NCBI GenBank assembly: GCA_024636975.1
Contig: JAGXGA010000055.1
Coordinates: 248,001 to 312,000 of the forward strand
DNA length: 64,000 bases
Direction: 5' to 3'
From: Mariniphaga sp.
GTDB taxonomy: Bacteria; Bacteroidota; Bacteroidia; Bacteroidales; Prolixibacteraceae
A model generated the notes under the pieces. That model was not told the origin of the DNA. It worked only from the letters and a program-made list of their open reading frames with translations, and ran no database searches. Numbering within the stretch: the stretch's first letter is position 1; each line of letters opens with the position of its first letter. Below are positions 26,777 to 34,822 of the stretch, in pieces. The position numbers and the translations under genes were made by a program.

Positions 26777-28186
26777 TTAATTAATTTCCTTTGCCATTTC
26801 AATTGCTTTTTTGAGGGCAGCCAATTTATTGTTTACCTCCTGAAGCTCGTTTTCTTCCTTTGAATTGGCCACAATACCTGCGCCTGCCTGGTAAAACAGG
26901 CGGTTATTTTTGCTAAGAAGCGAACGAATCATAATGGCATGGTTCACGGTTCGGTCGAAACCCAGGTAACCGATGCAACCACCATAATATCCACGGTTTT
27001 GGTTCTCATAGCGGTCGATCAGTTCCATTGCTTTGTACTTTGGAGCCCCTGAGAGTGTGCCCGCCGGAAAGGTTTCCCCCAGAACTTTTATCAGGTTGGT
27101 GTCGTCGGTAATTTCGCCTGAAACCTGCGATACAAGGTGTATTACATGCGAATAAAACTGTATTTCGCGGTAGGTTTCTACCACCACTTTGCTGGCATTC
27201 CGGCTTAAATCGTTGCGGGCAAGGTCGACCAACATAACATGTTCGGCATTCTCCTTAGGATCTTTGCTGAGTTGTTCAGCCAGCTCACGGTCCTGCTCGT
27301 CGTTGCCGGTCCGCTTGAAAGTCCCTGCAATAGGGTGAATGTATGCTTTGTTGTTTTTAATCCTCAGCTCGGCTTCCGGACTGGAACCAAATATCCGGTA
27401 TTTACCGTAGTCGAAGTAAAACAGGTAGGGGGAGGGATTTATTGAACGCAAAGCCCTGTAAACATTGAAGTCGTCGCCTTCAAACGGTTGTGAAAACTGG
27501 CGGCTTAGCACAATCTGGAACACATCGCCACGATAACAATGCTCTTTACCTTTAGTCACCATTTGCATGTACTGTTCGTCTGAGATATTGGAAGTTTCGG
27601 TTTCGAGCAACTTAAATTTACCGGTAGAAAAGCTGGGATTGATAAGCAGATGATGAATGTAATCCATTTGCGAAGGTTCGTCTTCCATCAGGTTCTCTAC
27701 CAGATGTACCTGGTTTTTGTGATGGTCGATGGCTACGACGTACTTGTAAAAGCTGTACTTAACCTCAGGTATCCGGTAGGCTTCCTTCTTTTCGGCTGAA
27801 AAACGGATGTTCTCAAAGTGTTGGACCGCATCGAAATTGATGTATCCAAACAAACCATTTGCCGGAATTTCAATATCGTCGGATACCACCTCAAACAACT
27901 TGAAGAAGGCATCCAGTTCATCATGCAGTTTTCTATCTTCCGAGAGTTGGTATTTCTCCTTATCCTTTCCCGGTAATTCACGGGTTACAAGTCCTTCGTC
28001 AACTGTGAAGCTGGCAACAGGGTTAAAACATATAAAGGAATAGGCATTTTCATTTCCGTGGTAATCGGAACTTTCAAGCAGGATAGCTTTTGGGTAAAGC
28101 GTTCGCAGCCGCAGGTATATGCTTACCGGTGTTACCGTATCGGCTAGAATTTTTCGAACTACAGGTTTAAAATTTAATGTATTCAT
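26777..28186 (-). CDS. trpE: Anthranilate synthase component I
   Basis: Converts chorismate to anthranilate; 469 aa from the ATG at 28186 (NTLNFKPVVRKILADTVTPVS), chosen because an upstream start at 28210 adds only KYITKK-type residues. The N-terminal LLESSD matches the LLES Trp feedback-binding motif, so the enzyme should be inhibited by tryptophan. Chorismate-site motifs: FQIVLSRQFSQPF, SPEAELRI, HPIAGTFKRTGND, ENAEHVMLVDLARNDLSR, FPAGTLSGAPKYKAMELID, GGCIGYLGFD. First structural gene after the attenuator leader. Confidence 0.96.
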   Translation of the reverse strand: MNTLNFKPVVRKILADTVTPVSIYLRLRTLYPKAILLESSDYHGNENAYSFICFNPVASFTVDEGLVTRELPGKDKEKYQLSEDRKLHDELDAFFKLFEVVSDDIEIPANGLFGYINFDAVQHFENIRFSAEKKEAYRIPEVKYSFYKYVVAIDHHKNQVHLVENLMEDEPSQMDYIHHLLINPSFSTGKFKLLETETSNISDEQYMQMVTKGKEHCYRGDVFQIVLSRQFSQPFEGDDFNVYRALRSINPSPYLFYFDYGKYRIFGSSPEAELRIKNNKAYIHPIAGTFKRTGNDEQDRELAEQLSKDPKENAEHVMLVDLARNDLSRNASKVVVETYREIQFYSHVIHLVSQVSGEITDDTNLIKVLGETFPAGTLSGAPKYKAMELIDRYENQNRGYYGGCIGYLGFDRTVNHAIMIRSLLSKNNRLFYQAGAGIVANSKEENELQEVNNKLAALKKAIEMAKEIN

Positions 28187-28246
28187 CTTCTTAGTTATAT
28201 ATTTTATCATTCATCTTTTGCTGGTAGTTAATTAAACAGAGACGTC

Positions 28247-28284
28247 AAAAAAAAACGGCTCACCGTGATTCGATGAGCCGTTTT
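28247..28284 (-). terminator. trp attenuator terminator 3 (proximal to trpE)
   Basis: On the minus strand, AAAACGGCTCA (28284-28274) and TGAGCCGTTTT (28262-28252) form a perfect 11-bp stem with an 11-nt loop and a run of nine T. It lies 21 nt after the stop of the second leader peptide and 60 nt before trpE, the position of a classic attenuator. Confidence 0.88.
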
Positions 28285-28305
28285 CCTGCTATTCAGGCAA
28301 TGACG

Positions 28306-28374
28306 TTACTTCTCTTCACGGATTTGTAAAAAGTAGTTGTGCCACCACCAATTCATATTTTTATACCTAATCAT
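28306..28374 (-). CDS. trpL: trp leader peptide 2 (three consecutive Trp codons)
   Basis: A 22-codon reading frame on the minus strand: MIRYKNMN, then WWW at codons 9-11 (28350-28342), then HNYFLQIREEK and TAA. Three adjacent TGG codons in so short a frame, immediately before a strong terminator and upstream of trpE, mark it as an attenuation leader: ribosome stalling at the Trp codons when charged tRNA-Trp is scarce would prevent terminator 3 from forming. It is too short to be found by ordinary gene callers. Translation is inferred. Confidence 0.85.
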   Translation of the reverse strand: MIRYKNMNWWWHNYFLQIREEK

Positions 28375-28434
28375 CTTTAATTCGCGTTTTAATGTTTCTT
28401 TAACAGATAATATCTGTTGTTTGTTCTGTATAAT

Positions 28435-28464
28435 AAAAAAACCTGCCCTTTCGAGGAGCAGGTT
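28435..28464 (-). terminator. trp leader terminator-like hairpin 2
   Basis: Minus strand: AACCTGC (28464-28458), 11-nt loop, GCAGGTT (28446-28440), then a T run to 28435. It lies between the two leader peptides. A 7-bp stem is weaker than terminator 3 but the arrangement is canonical. Confidence 0.65.
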
Positions 28465-28481
28465 CCATCTTGAAATATCTT

Positions 28482-28551
28482 AAAAAAAATACCAATATGG
28501 CTGTAAACTCCTCACATTAAGTAAGAAGACCCCACCACGGAAGCCATATTG
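28482..28551 (-). terminator. trp leader hairpin 1, overlapping leader peptide 1
   Basis: Minus strand: CAATATGGCT (28551-28542) pairs perfectly with AGCCATATTG (28502-28493), followed shortly by eight T (28489-28482). The 5' arm contains the first Trp codon of leader peptide 1. Inside the 39-nt loop CTTCTTAC and GTGAGGAG can pair (two wobbles) as an alternative. A stalled ribosome would break this stem, so it may be terminator or regulatory switch. Confidence 0.6.
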
Positions 28552-28570
28552 TATTTGTTTTTTTAATCAT
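28517..28570 (-). CDS. trp leader peptide 1 (Trp-rich)
   Basis: A 17-codon frame on the minus strand, MIKKTNTIWLPWWGLLT, with Trp at codons 9, 12 and 13. It begins about 38 nt after a consensus -7 element and is followed by a hairpin with a T run, so it has the full layout of an attenuation leader. Its presence upstream of a second complete leader/terminator unit is unusual. Translation is inferred from composition and position. Confidence 0.75.
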   Translation of the reverse strand: MIKKTNTIWLPWWGLLT

Positions 28571-28607
28571 TTGTATCTAATCGTCTTCAAAAGAATAAAA
28601 TATTTTT

Positions 28608-28615
28608 CAAAAATA
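28608..28615 (-). promoter_or_regulatory. Candidate -7 element of the trp operon promoter
   Basis: TATTTTTG on the minus strand (28615-28608) matches TAnnTTTG and would start transcription about 30 nt before leader peptide 1. A good -33 TTG at 20-nt spacing is not present (a TTCTG lies 23 nt upstream). The remainder of the gap up to 28721 is AT-rich, with no gene. Confidence 0.42.
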
Positions 28616-28721
28616 AAAAAGAAGCTTCGTTTTTTTTTCAGAACATTCCTTTTTTAATATCGTATCATTAATTGTTAGAGGGATTGAATTAAGTACATAA
28701 TTACCAATAAAAGCCAATTCG

Positions 28722-29909
28722 ATGAAAACACTAACCTTGTGCTTATTCTGCATTATTTCTTGCATGCATCCGGCTCATACTCAAATACCGGCAATAGCAT
28801 GGGAAAAAGAATTAGCTGTAAATGTACCACACTATTTTTCTGATGTTCTGGAGCTACCCGACGGGAATTTTATTTTACTTGGGGCTATTGAACAACACGG
28901 AGAAAGCAAATTCGACATCTGGCTGCTGGAAATTGCCGGCAACGGAGATACTATAAAGACCAGGACCTATGAGAATAAGGGCCTAGATATTCCCATGAGA
29001 ATTCTCCCGAACGGCGATAGTGGTTACCTTCTTGCTTATGTGAATAAAACTGAGGATCAGGATTATAAATCGCGGTTGATGGCTGTGGGAACTGATTTTA
29101 GCCTGCAATGGACAGTTGAGGCCGAACAAACTTCAGTTATTGTGCGTACAGATATTGCTGCTGACAACACCGGGCACATCTGGTGGCTGAATACAGTCCC
29201 GGGGCCCGGTGGGAAGCCCGAAATGTTGCTGAATAAACTGGATGCAGAAGGAAATATACTATCGGAATTTGAGTTCGGAGACTATGAACCTGCTGAGGGA
29301 TATGCTGTTCGTGCTCTTCCCGATGGAACCCTTGGTGTATCCTGCATGGTATTGCCCGACAATGAGAAGTCCTTTGTCCGGGTAATTAGAATTAATCAGG
29401 AGGGAAAGATGTTATGGGAAGCCACTATTCCCAATGCCAATAAAAACCTTACTCCCCAATGCTTATGCTGCTCACCCGACAATAATCTTCTGCTGGGGGG
29501 CTGGGCAGGATTGTGCTATAATCCTGATGCACCTGCCGAAGAGCAAATATGGGACTATGATTACCTGCTTTCTAAAATTGACCAGTCGGGGAAAGTGCTC
29601 TGGACACAAAATTACAACCGCGAAGGTTCGGAAAAAGGAACCGCGGTTGCTGTTAATTCCGATGGGAAAATATATGCTGCCGGTAAATGTGAGACTTCTT
29701 TCACCGGAAGTGTGGGCCCCTGGCTTTTGCTTACCGACCCAAATGGTAACAGAATTAACGATCAGGTATATAAGTTTAAATTTGTAAAAGATCAGGTTGC
29801 ACGGATTATCTGTACACAGGATGGTGGCCTCCTGATGGTAGGGCCCGGATACATTGACTCGCAGCACCAGTTAACCGGATGGATAAGAAAGCTGAACCCT
29901 GCATTGTAG
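28722..29909 (+). CDS. Exported propeller-like repeat protein
   Basis: A 395-aa protein with a signal peptide (residues 1-20, ending PAHTQ). It contains about six repeats of roughly 55 residues built on a LPDGN-hydrophobic-G pattern: LPDGNFILLGA, LPNGDSGYLLAY, LPDGTLGVSC, SPDNNLLLGG, NSDGKIYAAG, TQDGGLLMVG. This is the pattern of a beta-propeller of the delta-60/PQQ-like sort. There is no T9SS C-terminal sorting domain; the protein ends in GWIRKLNPAL. Function unknown. It is divergent from the trp operon and stands alone before the 11-nt repeat element. Confidence 0.7.
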   Translation: MKTLTLCLFCIISCMHPAHTQIPAIAWEKELAVNVPHYFSDVLELPDGNFILLGAIEQHGESKFDIWLLEIAGNGDTIKTRTYENKGLDIPMRILPNGDSGYLLAYVNKTEDQDYKSRLMAVGTDFSLQWTVEAEQTSVIVRTDIAADNTGHIWWLNTVPGPGGKPEMLLNKLDAEGNILSEFEFGDYEPAEGYAVRALPDGTLGVSCMVLPDNEKSFVRVIRINQEGKMLWEATIPNANKNLTPQCLCCSPDNNLLLGGWAGLCYNPDAPAEEQIWDYDYLLSKIDQSGKVLWTQNYNREGSEKGTAVAVNSDGKIYAAGKCETSFTGSVGPWLLLTDPNGNRINDQVYKFKFVKDQVARIICTQDGGLLMVGPGYIDSQHQLTGWIRKLNPAL

Positions 29910-29980
29910 GTTGAATTAAAGAACCGGAACACGCCACCCGGAGGTAAAACTACAATCATTCTCTATACCTTCGCCTGAGT

Positions 29981-30090
29981 AAACTCAATGTAAACTCAAT
30001 ATTAATTCAGTATAAACTCAATGTAAATTCAATTATAATTGAATTTACATTGAGTTATATATGAGTTTACACTGAGTTTCCATTGAGTTT
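29981..30090. repeat. 110-bp inverted array of ten 11-nt units
   Basis: The gap 29910-30246 holds ten contiguous 11-nt units: five in one orientation (29981-30035, for example AAACTCAATGT) and five in the opposite (30036-30090, for example ACATTGAGTTT, ACACTGAGTTT). The array is exactly symmetrical about 30035/30036. The innermost 42 bp (30015-30056) are a perfect palindrome, and pairing can extend with mismatches to GCC/GGC at 29973 and 30098. A transcript in either direction would fold into one very long hairpin. It lies between two convergent genes, where it may act as a terminator or RNA-processing site. No coding potential. Confidence 0.85.
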
Positions 30091-30246
30091 AATAAGGCTT
30101 AAGTGAGTACCCGGTTATATGAAAGGTCTTCACGAAGGGCAGTAGTATTTAGTGCCGGACGTTGCTTCAAAGCCTTCAAGCTTAGAATGATGACCTTTTG
30201 CAGGTACTATTTTTCCGTTAAATAAGGAGTGGAGTGTAATAGAAAA

Positions 30247-31569
30247 TTACATATCCTCTAAAGAAAGGAAACAAGTTTCAATAGAGTATTTTGGCAGGAT
30301 TTTATGTTTGAGGTGTTCCACTTTAGCTGAAAATAATTCGGGTTTAAAGTTCTTTTTCTGACGTTTAACTTCTGCTATATAGGCTTTATTTTTCTCCAGT
30401 TTTAATGCCACTATGTCGATTTCGTTCTGTTCATTCTTAGGCTCCCACCAGGAACCAATTTCCCTGAATTGGAAACTTTCTGCTAATTTCTGTTTATGAT
30501 AGCGTTCAAGCATTATTCCGGAGTAGGTCGGATAGTCGCTTTTTATAATATTTTCCAGACCTTTAAAATTTTTTATTTCAATTAAAGCTCGGTAACGGTC
30601 GAAATAATTAAACCAAAAACGAATAAAATTATCCTGTATTTCATAGCGGACTGCCTGAGTTCCTTCTTTTGAAAAAACAGGTCTCTGGCGAACAATAATA
30701 TTGTAATCTTCAATGAGTCGTTTAAGTTGACCCCCGATACTTTTATTTCCTAATACAGATTCAATTTTAGGTTGGGTATTAATTCCTCCTGAAATGGCAT
30801 TTAATATAGAAAAATAGGTTGCATAGTTTTTCCCAAACTCTTCGATTAACAGATTTTTACCTTCTTCTGTAAATGAAGAATTTTCACGAACCATAAATTC
30901 AATCATTCCGTTTACATCAAGCCTGCCATAATCACAAAATAACTCGATGTATTTAGGAATGCCCCCTGTAAAGGTATATAAAGCAAGTAAATCATCATTT
31001 GTGTAGTTTTTATAATGATCGTGTATTATTTCTTTTAAAGTAGCTGTATCAAAAACAGATAATTTGATAATATTATCTGCCCTGCCAAACAATGGTTCCT
31101 TTGAATTCTGGAAAATCTTTTGCATCAGGGAAAATACAGAGCCGCTAATTATCAGATTCATGCGGGTTTTTTTTCTGTAGCTGTCCCATATATTCTGCAT
31201 ATCGCTGAATATTGATTCATTAACATTCGAGAATTCCTGGAACTCATCTACTACAAGGTTAAAAGCGCGTTGGGTTGCCAATTCCATGAGGTACTGAAAC
31301 AATGACCTGAACGTTTTAATATCCACCGGCACAAAAGCATTTAATGAACTGGCTATAACCGGAATGAATTCGGTACAAAGTGTGGCTTCATTTTTACGTC
31401 CCACAAACAGATAAACAGTGGGTGTGCCTTCAATTGATTTCATGACCAGGCTTGTTTTGCCTATCCGCCTTCTACCGGTAACTACTGTCATTCTGGAATA
31501 ATCACTGAAAGAAAGCTTCTGTATTCTTTTCAATTCAGCAAGTTCACTTATTCTGTTATAAAATTCCAT
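30247..31569 (-). CDS. Archaeal-type AAA ATPase with DUF234/nuclease-like C-terminus
   Basis: A 440-aa protein of the ATPase_2 family common in archaea and Bacteroidota. Walker A is TGRRRIGKTSL (residues 31-41), Walker B LVVDEFQEFS with Asp108-Glu109, and a sensor SGSVFSLM. The middle is a winged-helix region. The C-terminus has a PD-(D/E)xK-like pattern: EIDIVAL with Asp385 and AEVKRQ with Glu400 and Lys402. Members are often scattered, accessory genes of unknown role; a nuclease function is inferred only from the motif. No partner gene is adjacent (235 nt to menE). Confidence 0.8.
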   Translation of the reverse strand: MEFYNRISELAELKRIQKLSFSDYSRMTVVTGRRRIGKTSLVMKSIEGTPTVYLFVGRKNEATLCTEFIPVIASSLNAFVPVDIKTFRSLFQYLMELATQRAFNLVVDEFQEFSNVNESIFSDMQNIWDSYRKKTRMNLIISGSVFSLMQKIFQNSKEPLFGRADNIIKLSVFDTATLKEIIHDHYKNYTNDDLLALYTFTGGIPKYIELFCDYGRLDVNGMIEFMVRENSSFTEEGKNLLIEEFGKNYATYFSILNAISGGINTQPKIESVLGNKSIGGQLKRLIEDYNIIVRQRPVFSKEGTQAVRYEIQDNFIRFWFNYFDRYRALIEIKNFKGLENIIKSDYPTYSGIMLERYHKQKLAESFQFREIGSWWEPKNEQNEIDIVALKLEKNKAYIAEVKRQKKNFKPELFSAKVEHLKHKILPKYSIETCFLSLEDM

Positions 31570-31804
31570 TTATTTATATTATTAATTTTCATTCGAAAAT
31601 CATACGCACTAAAGCATTGCCATTTGTGAAATAGCAGGCCTGGTTGCCTCCGGGTTAAAAATTCCTATAACTAATATTACCCAAATTACAGAACGGCAAA
31701 TAGCTTACCTGTTGCCGTCGTAACAGTTACGGTGGTAACAAAGATAATAAATGAGCATTAGAAAAGCAATATTTGAAAGTAATCTTCTAAACCAAAAGAG
31801 TTTT

Positions 31805-32869
31805 TTACCGTGGTAAAACCTTTGCATTCCTGTCGGGTTTCCCATTGCCGGTTTTGGGAATTTCAGGTATGAAGATTATCTGTCGTGGCTGTTCGTATCT
31901 ATCCAGGTATTTTTTGCAGATTTCCTGCAACTTTGCTATTGACTTTTGAGATGCATTTCCCTCCGTCACTAAAACCAGTTGCCGGCCCAGTGACTCATGG
32001 GGCAGCGATGAGATCAGGAAGGGTTCTTTAATGAAGGGTTCCAGTTTTTTTTCCAGTTGTTCGGGAGAATACTTTATGCCTCCTGAAATGATCACATTGT
32101 CGGTGCGGCCCAGTATCCGGAATGTTTTTTCATCCTTTACATCAGCCAGATCGGTCGTATCAAGAGGCTGTTGGGTAAGTCCGGGCATGTATACCTGCAG
32201 GCAACCTGATTCCGACAGCTGTATAGTTATATCATCCAGGCAGTGGTAGTATTCGTCTGCTTCATCACCGTTAATTCTTCGCAGTGCAATATGGGTAGCG
32301 GTTTCGGTCATTGCATAGCTTGAATAACATAATGCAGATGTATTTTGCAACCGGTTTTCAAGTGAAAGGGGCAGGGCAGAGCCACCTATGAGCAGTTGAT
32401 CCAAATTGTTTAACCATTCGCCGGTTGCCGGTTCTGCATTCATTATTTTATTCACTTGTTGCGGAACCATAGCTGCAAAGCGGAACCTTTCAGAATGAAG
32501 AAAGCTAAAGTCGGTTTGCGGGTCAGCAACATACAAATCGAGATTTCCAAGCAGGGCCCTTACCACCATAAGCTTACCTGCTATAAAGTTTATGGGGAGG
32601 CAGTGAAGTATTCGATCTCCGGCTTGCAGATTAAAAAATTGAATGGTGCGCAGTGCACTTTGGGTTACAAACTCCTTTTTGAGTTGGATGGTTTTCGGGA
32701 TGCCTGTGCTGCCCGATGTCTTTACCTCAATAAAATCTGCCGGTCCGTACCACTCTGCAAGAAACTCAGGCAAAGCTTTTTCATATACGGTAGGATGTTC
32801 TTTCTGAATAAAATCCTTCACCCGTATTTGGTTCCCGTTCAGTACGATATGTTCCGGAAATGAATTCAT
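31805..32869 (-). CDS. menE: o-Succinylbenzoate-CoA ligase
   Basis: Adenylates o-succinylbenzoate and forms its CoA ester in menaquinone synthesis. 354 aa, about 100 shorter than the E. coli enzyme, as is usual in this phylum. ATP loop VKTSGSTGIPKTIQL (about residues 49-63), core YAMTETATHIALR, hinge region RILGRTDNVIISGGIKYSPEQLE, catalytic Lys near the end in PKTGNGKPDRNAK. Overlaps menC by 4 nt (ATGA), so the two are translationally coupled. Confidence 0.88.
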   Translation of the reverse strand: MNSFPEHIVLNGNQIRVKDFIQKEHPTVYEKALPEFLAEWYGPADFIEVKTSGSTGIPKTIQLKKEFVTQSALRTIQFFNLQAGDRILHCLPINFIAGKLMVVRALLGNLDLYVADPQTDFSFLHSERFRFAAMVPQQVNKIMNAEPATGEWLNNLDQLLIGGSALPLSLENRLQNTSALCYSSYAMTETATHIALRRINGDEADEYYHCLDDITIQLSESGCLQVYMPGLTQQPLDTTDLADVKDEKTFRILGRTDNVIISGGIKYSPEQLEKKLEPFIKEPFLISSLPHESLGRQLVLVTEGNASQKSIAKLQEICKKYLDRYEQPRQIIFIPEIPKTGNGKPDRNAKVLPR

Positions 32870-33912
32870 CGATTAAAGAAGTTTTCAGGAAAATTAAATG
32901 CATTCATAGTATTCATCCACAACTCTTCTCCCCGAATTTCCAGCGGTGAGGAAATGTTGTTTGTAAAAAGGGCACCTGTACCCAGGCCCTGGTAACCTTT
33001 TGCATTTTTAGAATAAGCCCATTGGGCTATGGCATTCAACCCAACATTCGACTCCAGGTAAGAAGTGATCCACCATTTAATGGAGCGGCTTTCGGCCAGT
33101 TCAATCCATTTGTTGCATCCTGAAAGTCCACCGTGCAGGCTGGGCTTCAGTATGAGGTACTGTGGCTGTATCGCATCCAGCAACTTTTCCTTTTTTTTTG
33201 TTGAATGGATTCCAATTAGTTCTTCATCGAGCCCTACCGGAATGGGAGATTCTTTGCAGATCCGGGCCATGGATTTCCAATATCCCGCAGCTACAGGTTG
33301 TTCTATGGAGTGGATATGCAGCGGTGCCAGGCGGTGCAGCTTATCCAGTGCTTCCCCGGGGTGAAATGCCCCATTGGCATCGAGCCGGAGGGTAATCTGG
33401 CTGGAATGCCAGATGGTTCGGATTGACCGGAGAATCTCCAGTTCCTTTTCAAAATCGATTCCCCCAATCTTCAGCTTTATGCAATGGTATCCTGCCTTAA
33501 TTTTATCCTGTATCTGCTGTTGCATATATTCAGCATCGCCCATCCATACAAGTCCGTTGATGGGAATACCGGCTTTCCCTTTTGAAAATTCAGAAGGAAA
33601 AAGCTGCTGGTTTCCTCCGTTTTGCAAATCGAACCAGGCTGTTTCCAGAGCAAAATGCACTGAAGAAACCTTTTGGGTAAGTTCCGCTGACCATAAATAA
33701 TTCTCCGGATTGGTGCATACATCATTCAACAGAAGTTCCACCTGCTCCGGGGTTTCAGGGCTGAGGCCGGGGATAGGTGCACATTCGCCCACGCCGGTAA
33801 TCCCTGCTTTTTCCAGGAACAGGTACCATACCGTGCGGATTTTATACTCCCCGCGGGAAGTTTTAGCAGGGCGCTTAAACTGCAACTCATATTTTTTCCA
33901 GTATGCTTTCAT
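32866..33912 (-). CDS. menC: o-Succinylbenzoate synthase
   Basis: Enolase-superfamily dehydratase making o-succinylbenzoate from SHCHC; 348 aa. The catalytic Lys pair is in CIKLKIGGIDFEKEL (about residues 143-157), metal-binding acids in LRLDANGAF, IEQPV and GLDEEL, and the second catalytic Lys in LILKPSLHGG. It overlaps menA by 4 nt and menE by 4 nt. Unusual only in sharing an operon with an ATPase gene upstream of menA. Confidence 0.88.
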   Translation of the reverse strand: MKAYWKKYELQFKRPAKTSRGEYKIRTVWYLFLEKAGITGVGECAPIPGLSPETPEQVELLLNDVCTNPENYLWSAELTQKVSSVHFALETAWFDLQNGGNQQLFPSEFSKGKAGIPINGLVWMGDAEYMQQQIQDKIKAGYHCIKLKIGGIDFEKELEILRSIRTIWHSSQITLRLDANGAFHPGEALDKLHRLAPLHIHSIEQPVAAGYWKSMARICKESPIPVGLDEELIGIHSTKKKEKLLDAIQPQYLILKPSLHGGLSGCNKWIELAESRSIKWWITSYLESNVGLNAIAQWAYSKNAKGYQGLGTGALFTNNISSPLEIRGEELWMNTMNAFNFPENFFNR

Positions 33913-34820
33913 TTGGCCGATAGTATGAACCCTGTAATAAACAATATTGTGAAGGCAAGGGTTGAAAGGGCTAACCGTTTAAGAAAGGGGTCGAGTTCCC
34001 TGTCGGTTTTTATCCGGCTGATTCTTTTCACATCGTTCAGGTAAAACGGCAGTGTCAGCAGATAAAGCCACTGCCACACCGATTGCTCCTGCATGAGCGT
34101 ATAAGCTAAGGCAGCTACCCATCCCCCGGTAATTAATGCCTGGTGATAATACCGGCTTTTATTTGCACCAAGCCGCACCGGAATTGTTATTTTACCCGAA
34201 CGGCGGTCGTTGACAATGTCGCGCATATTATTTAGATTTAGTACACCGGCGCTGAACAGGCCAATGCTGATTGCAGGCAGGAACAAGTTAACGGGCAGGA
34301 ATCCTGCATTCAGGTAAAACACTCCTGGTACCGGTAATAGCCCGAAAAACAGGAAGACGAACAAGTCGCCCAACCCGATATAACCGTATGATTTATTTCC
34401 TGCGGTATAAAAATAGGCTGCTATCAGGGAAAGAATTCCCAACCCGATAAAGAGGAAAAATGCAGGTTTAGAAGAATCCCAGGTTGCAAGATAAACCAGC
34501 AGGATTCCAGAGAGGAAACTCAGGCTGCCTATTACAATCATGCCCACCTCCATTTCCTTTTTGCTGATTTCACCGCTCTGGACGGTACGCAGGGGGCCAA
34601 CCCGGTGCCGGTTGTCGGTACCTTTCTGACTGTCGCCATAATCGTTGGCGAAATTGGAAAATACTTGTATGAAAGTAGCGGTCACTATTGCCAGGGCACT
34701 TACCCAAACATCAATGGCTCCATAGTACCAGGCGAGCCCGCACCCCATAAGGATACCTGAAAGGGCTAAAGGCAGGGTTCTGGGCCGTGCGGCATTTATC
34801 CATGATTTGGTTGTTGCCAT
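33909..34820 (-). CDS. menA: 1,4-Dihydroxy-2-naphthoate polyprenyltransferase
   Basis: UbiA-family membrane enzyme, 303 aa, about eight to nine helices. It attaches the isoprenoid tail to DHNA. The Asp-rich Mg2+ motif is NFANDYGDSQKGTDN (about residues 56-70), and the second region is NNMRDIVNDRRSGKITIPVRLG. N-terminus WINAARPRTLPLALSGILMG is characteristic of MenA. Starts 2 nt after the upstream ATPase gene ends and overlaps menC by 4 nt. Confidence 0.92.
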   Translation of the reverse strand: MATTKSWINAARPRTLPLALSGILMGCGLAWYYGAIDVWVSALAIVTATFIQVFSNFANDYGDSQKGTDNRHRVGPLRTVQSGEISKKEMEVGMIVIGSLSFLSGILLVYLATWDSSKPAFFLFIGLGILSLIAAYFYTAGNKSYGYIGLGDLFVFLFFGLLPVPGVFYLNAGFLPVNLFLPAISIGLFSAGVLNLNNMRDIVNDRRSGKITIPVRLGANKSRYYHQALITGGWVAALAYTLMQEQSVWQWLYLLTLPFYLNDVKRISRIKTDRELDPFLKRLALSTLAFTILFITGFILSAK

Positions 34821-34822
34821 TA

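Noticed and set aside
28400-28468. A 22-codon minus-strand frame through trp hairpin 2, with Phe-Phe-Tyr-Tyr, as a third leader peptide
   Set aside because: The Phe/Tyr codons are simply the T run of the hairpin; it has no Trp codon, and a frame that reads through the terminator is expected by chance.
28609-28640. GAAGCTTC palindrome flanked by A and T runs near 28621 as a terminator
   Set aside because: A self-complementary 8-mer without a loop is a poor RNA hairpin, and no gene ends here in either direction.
29981-30090. CRISPR array
   Set aside because: Units are 11 nt, contiguous and inverted at the centre; there are no spacers and no cas genes nearby.
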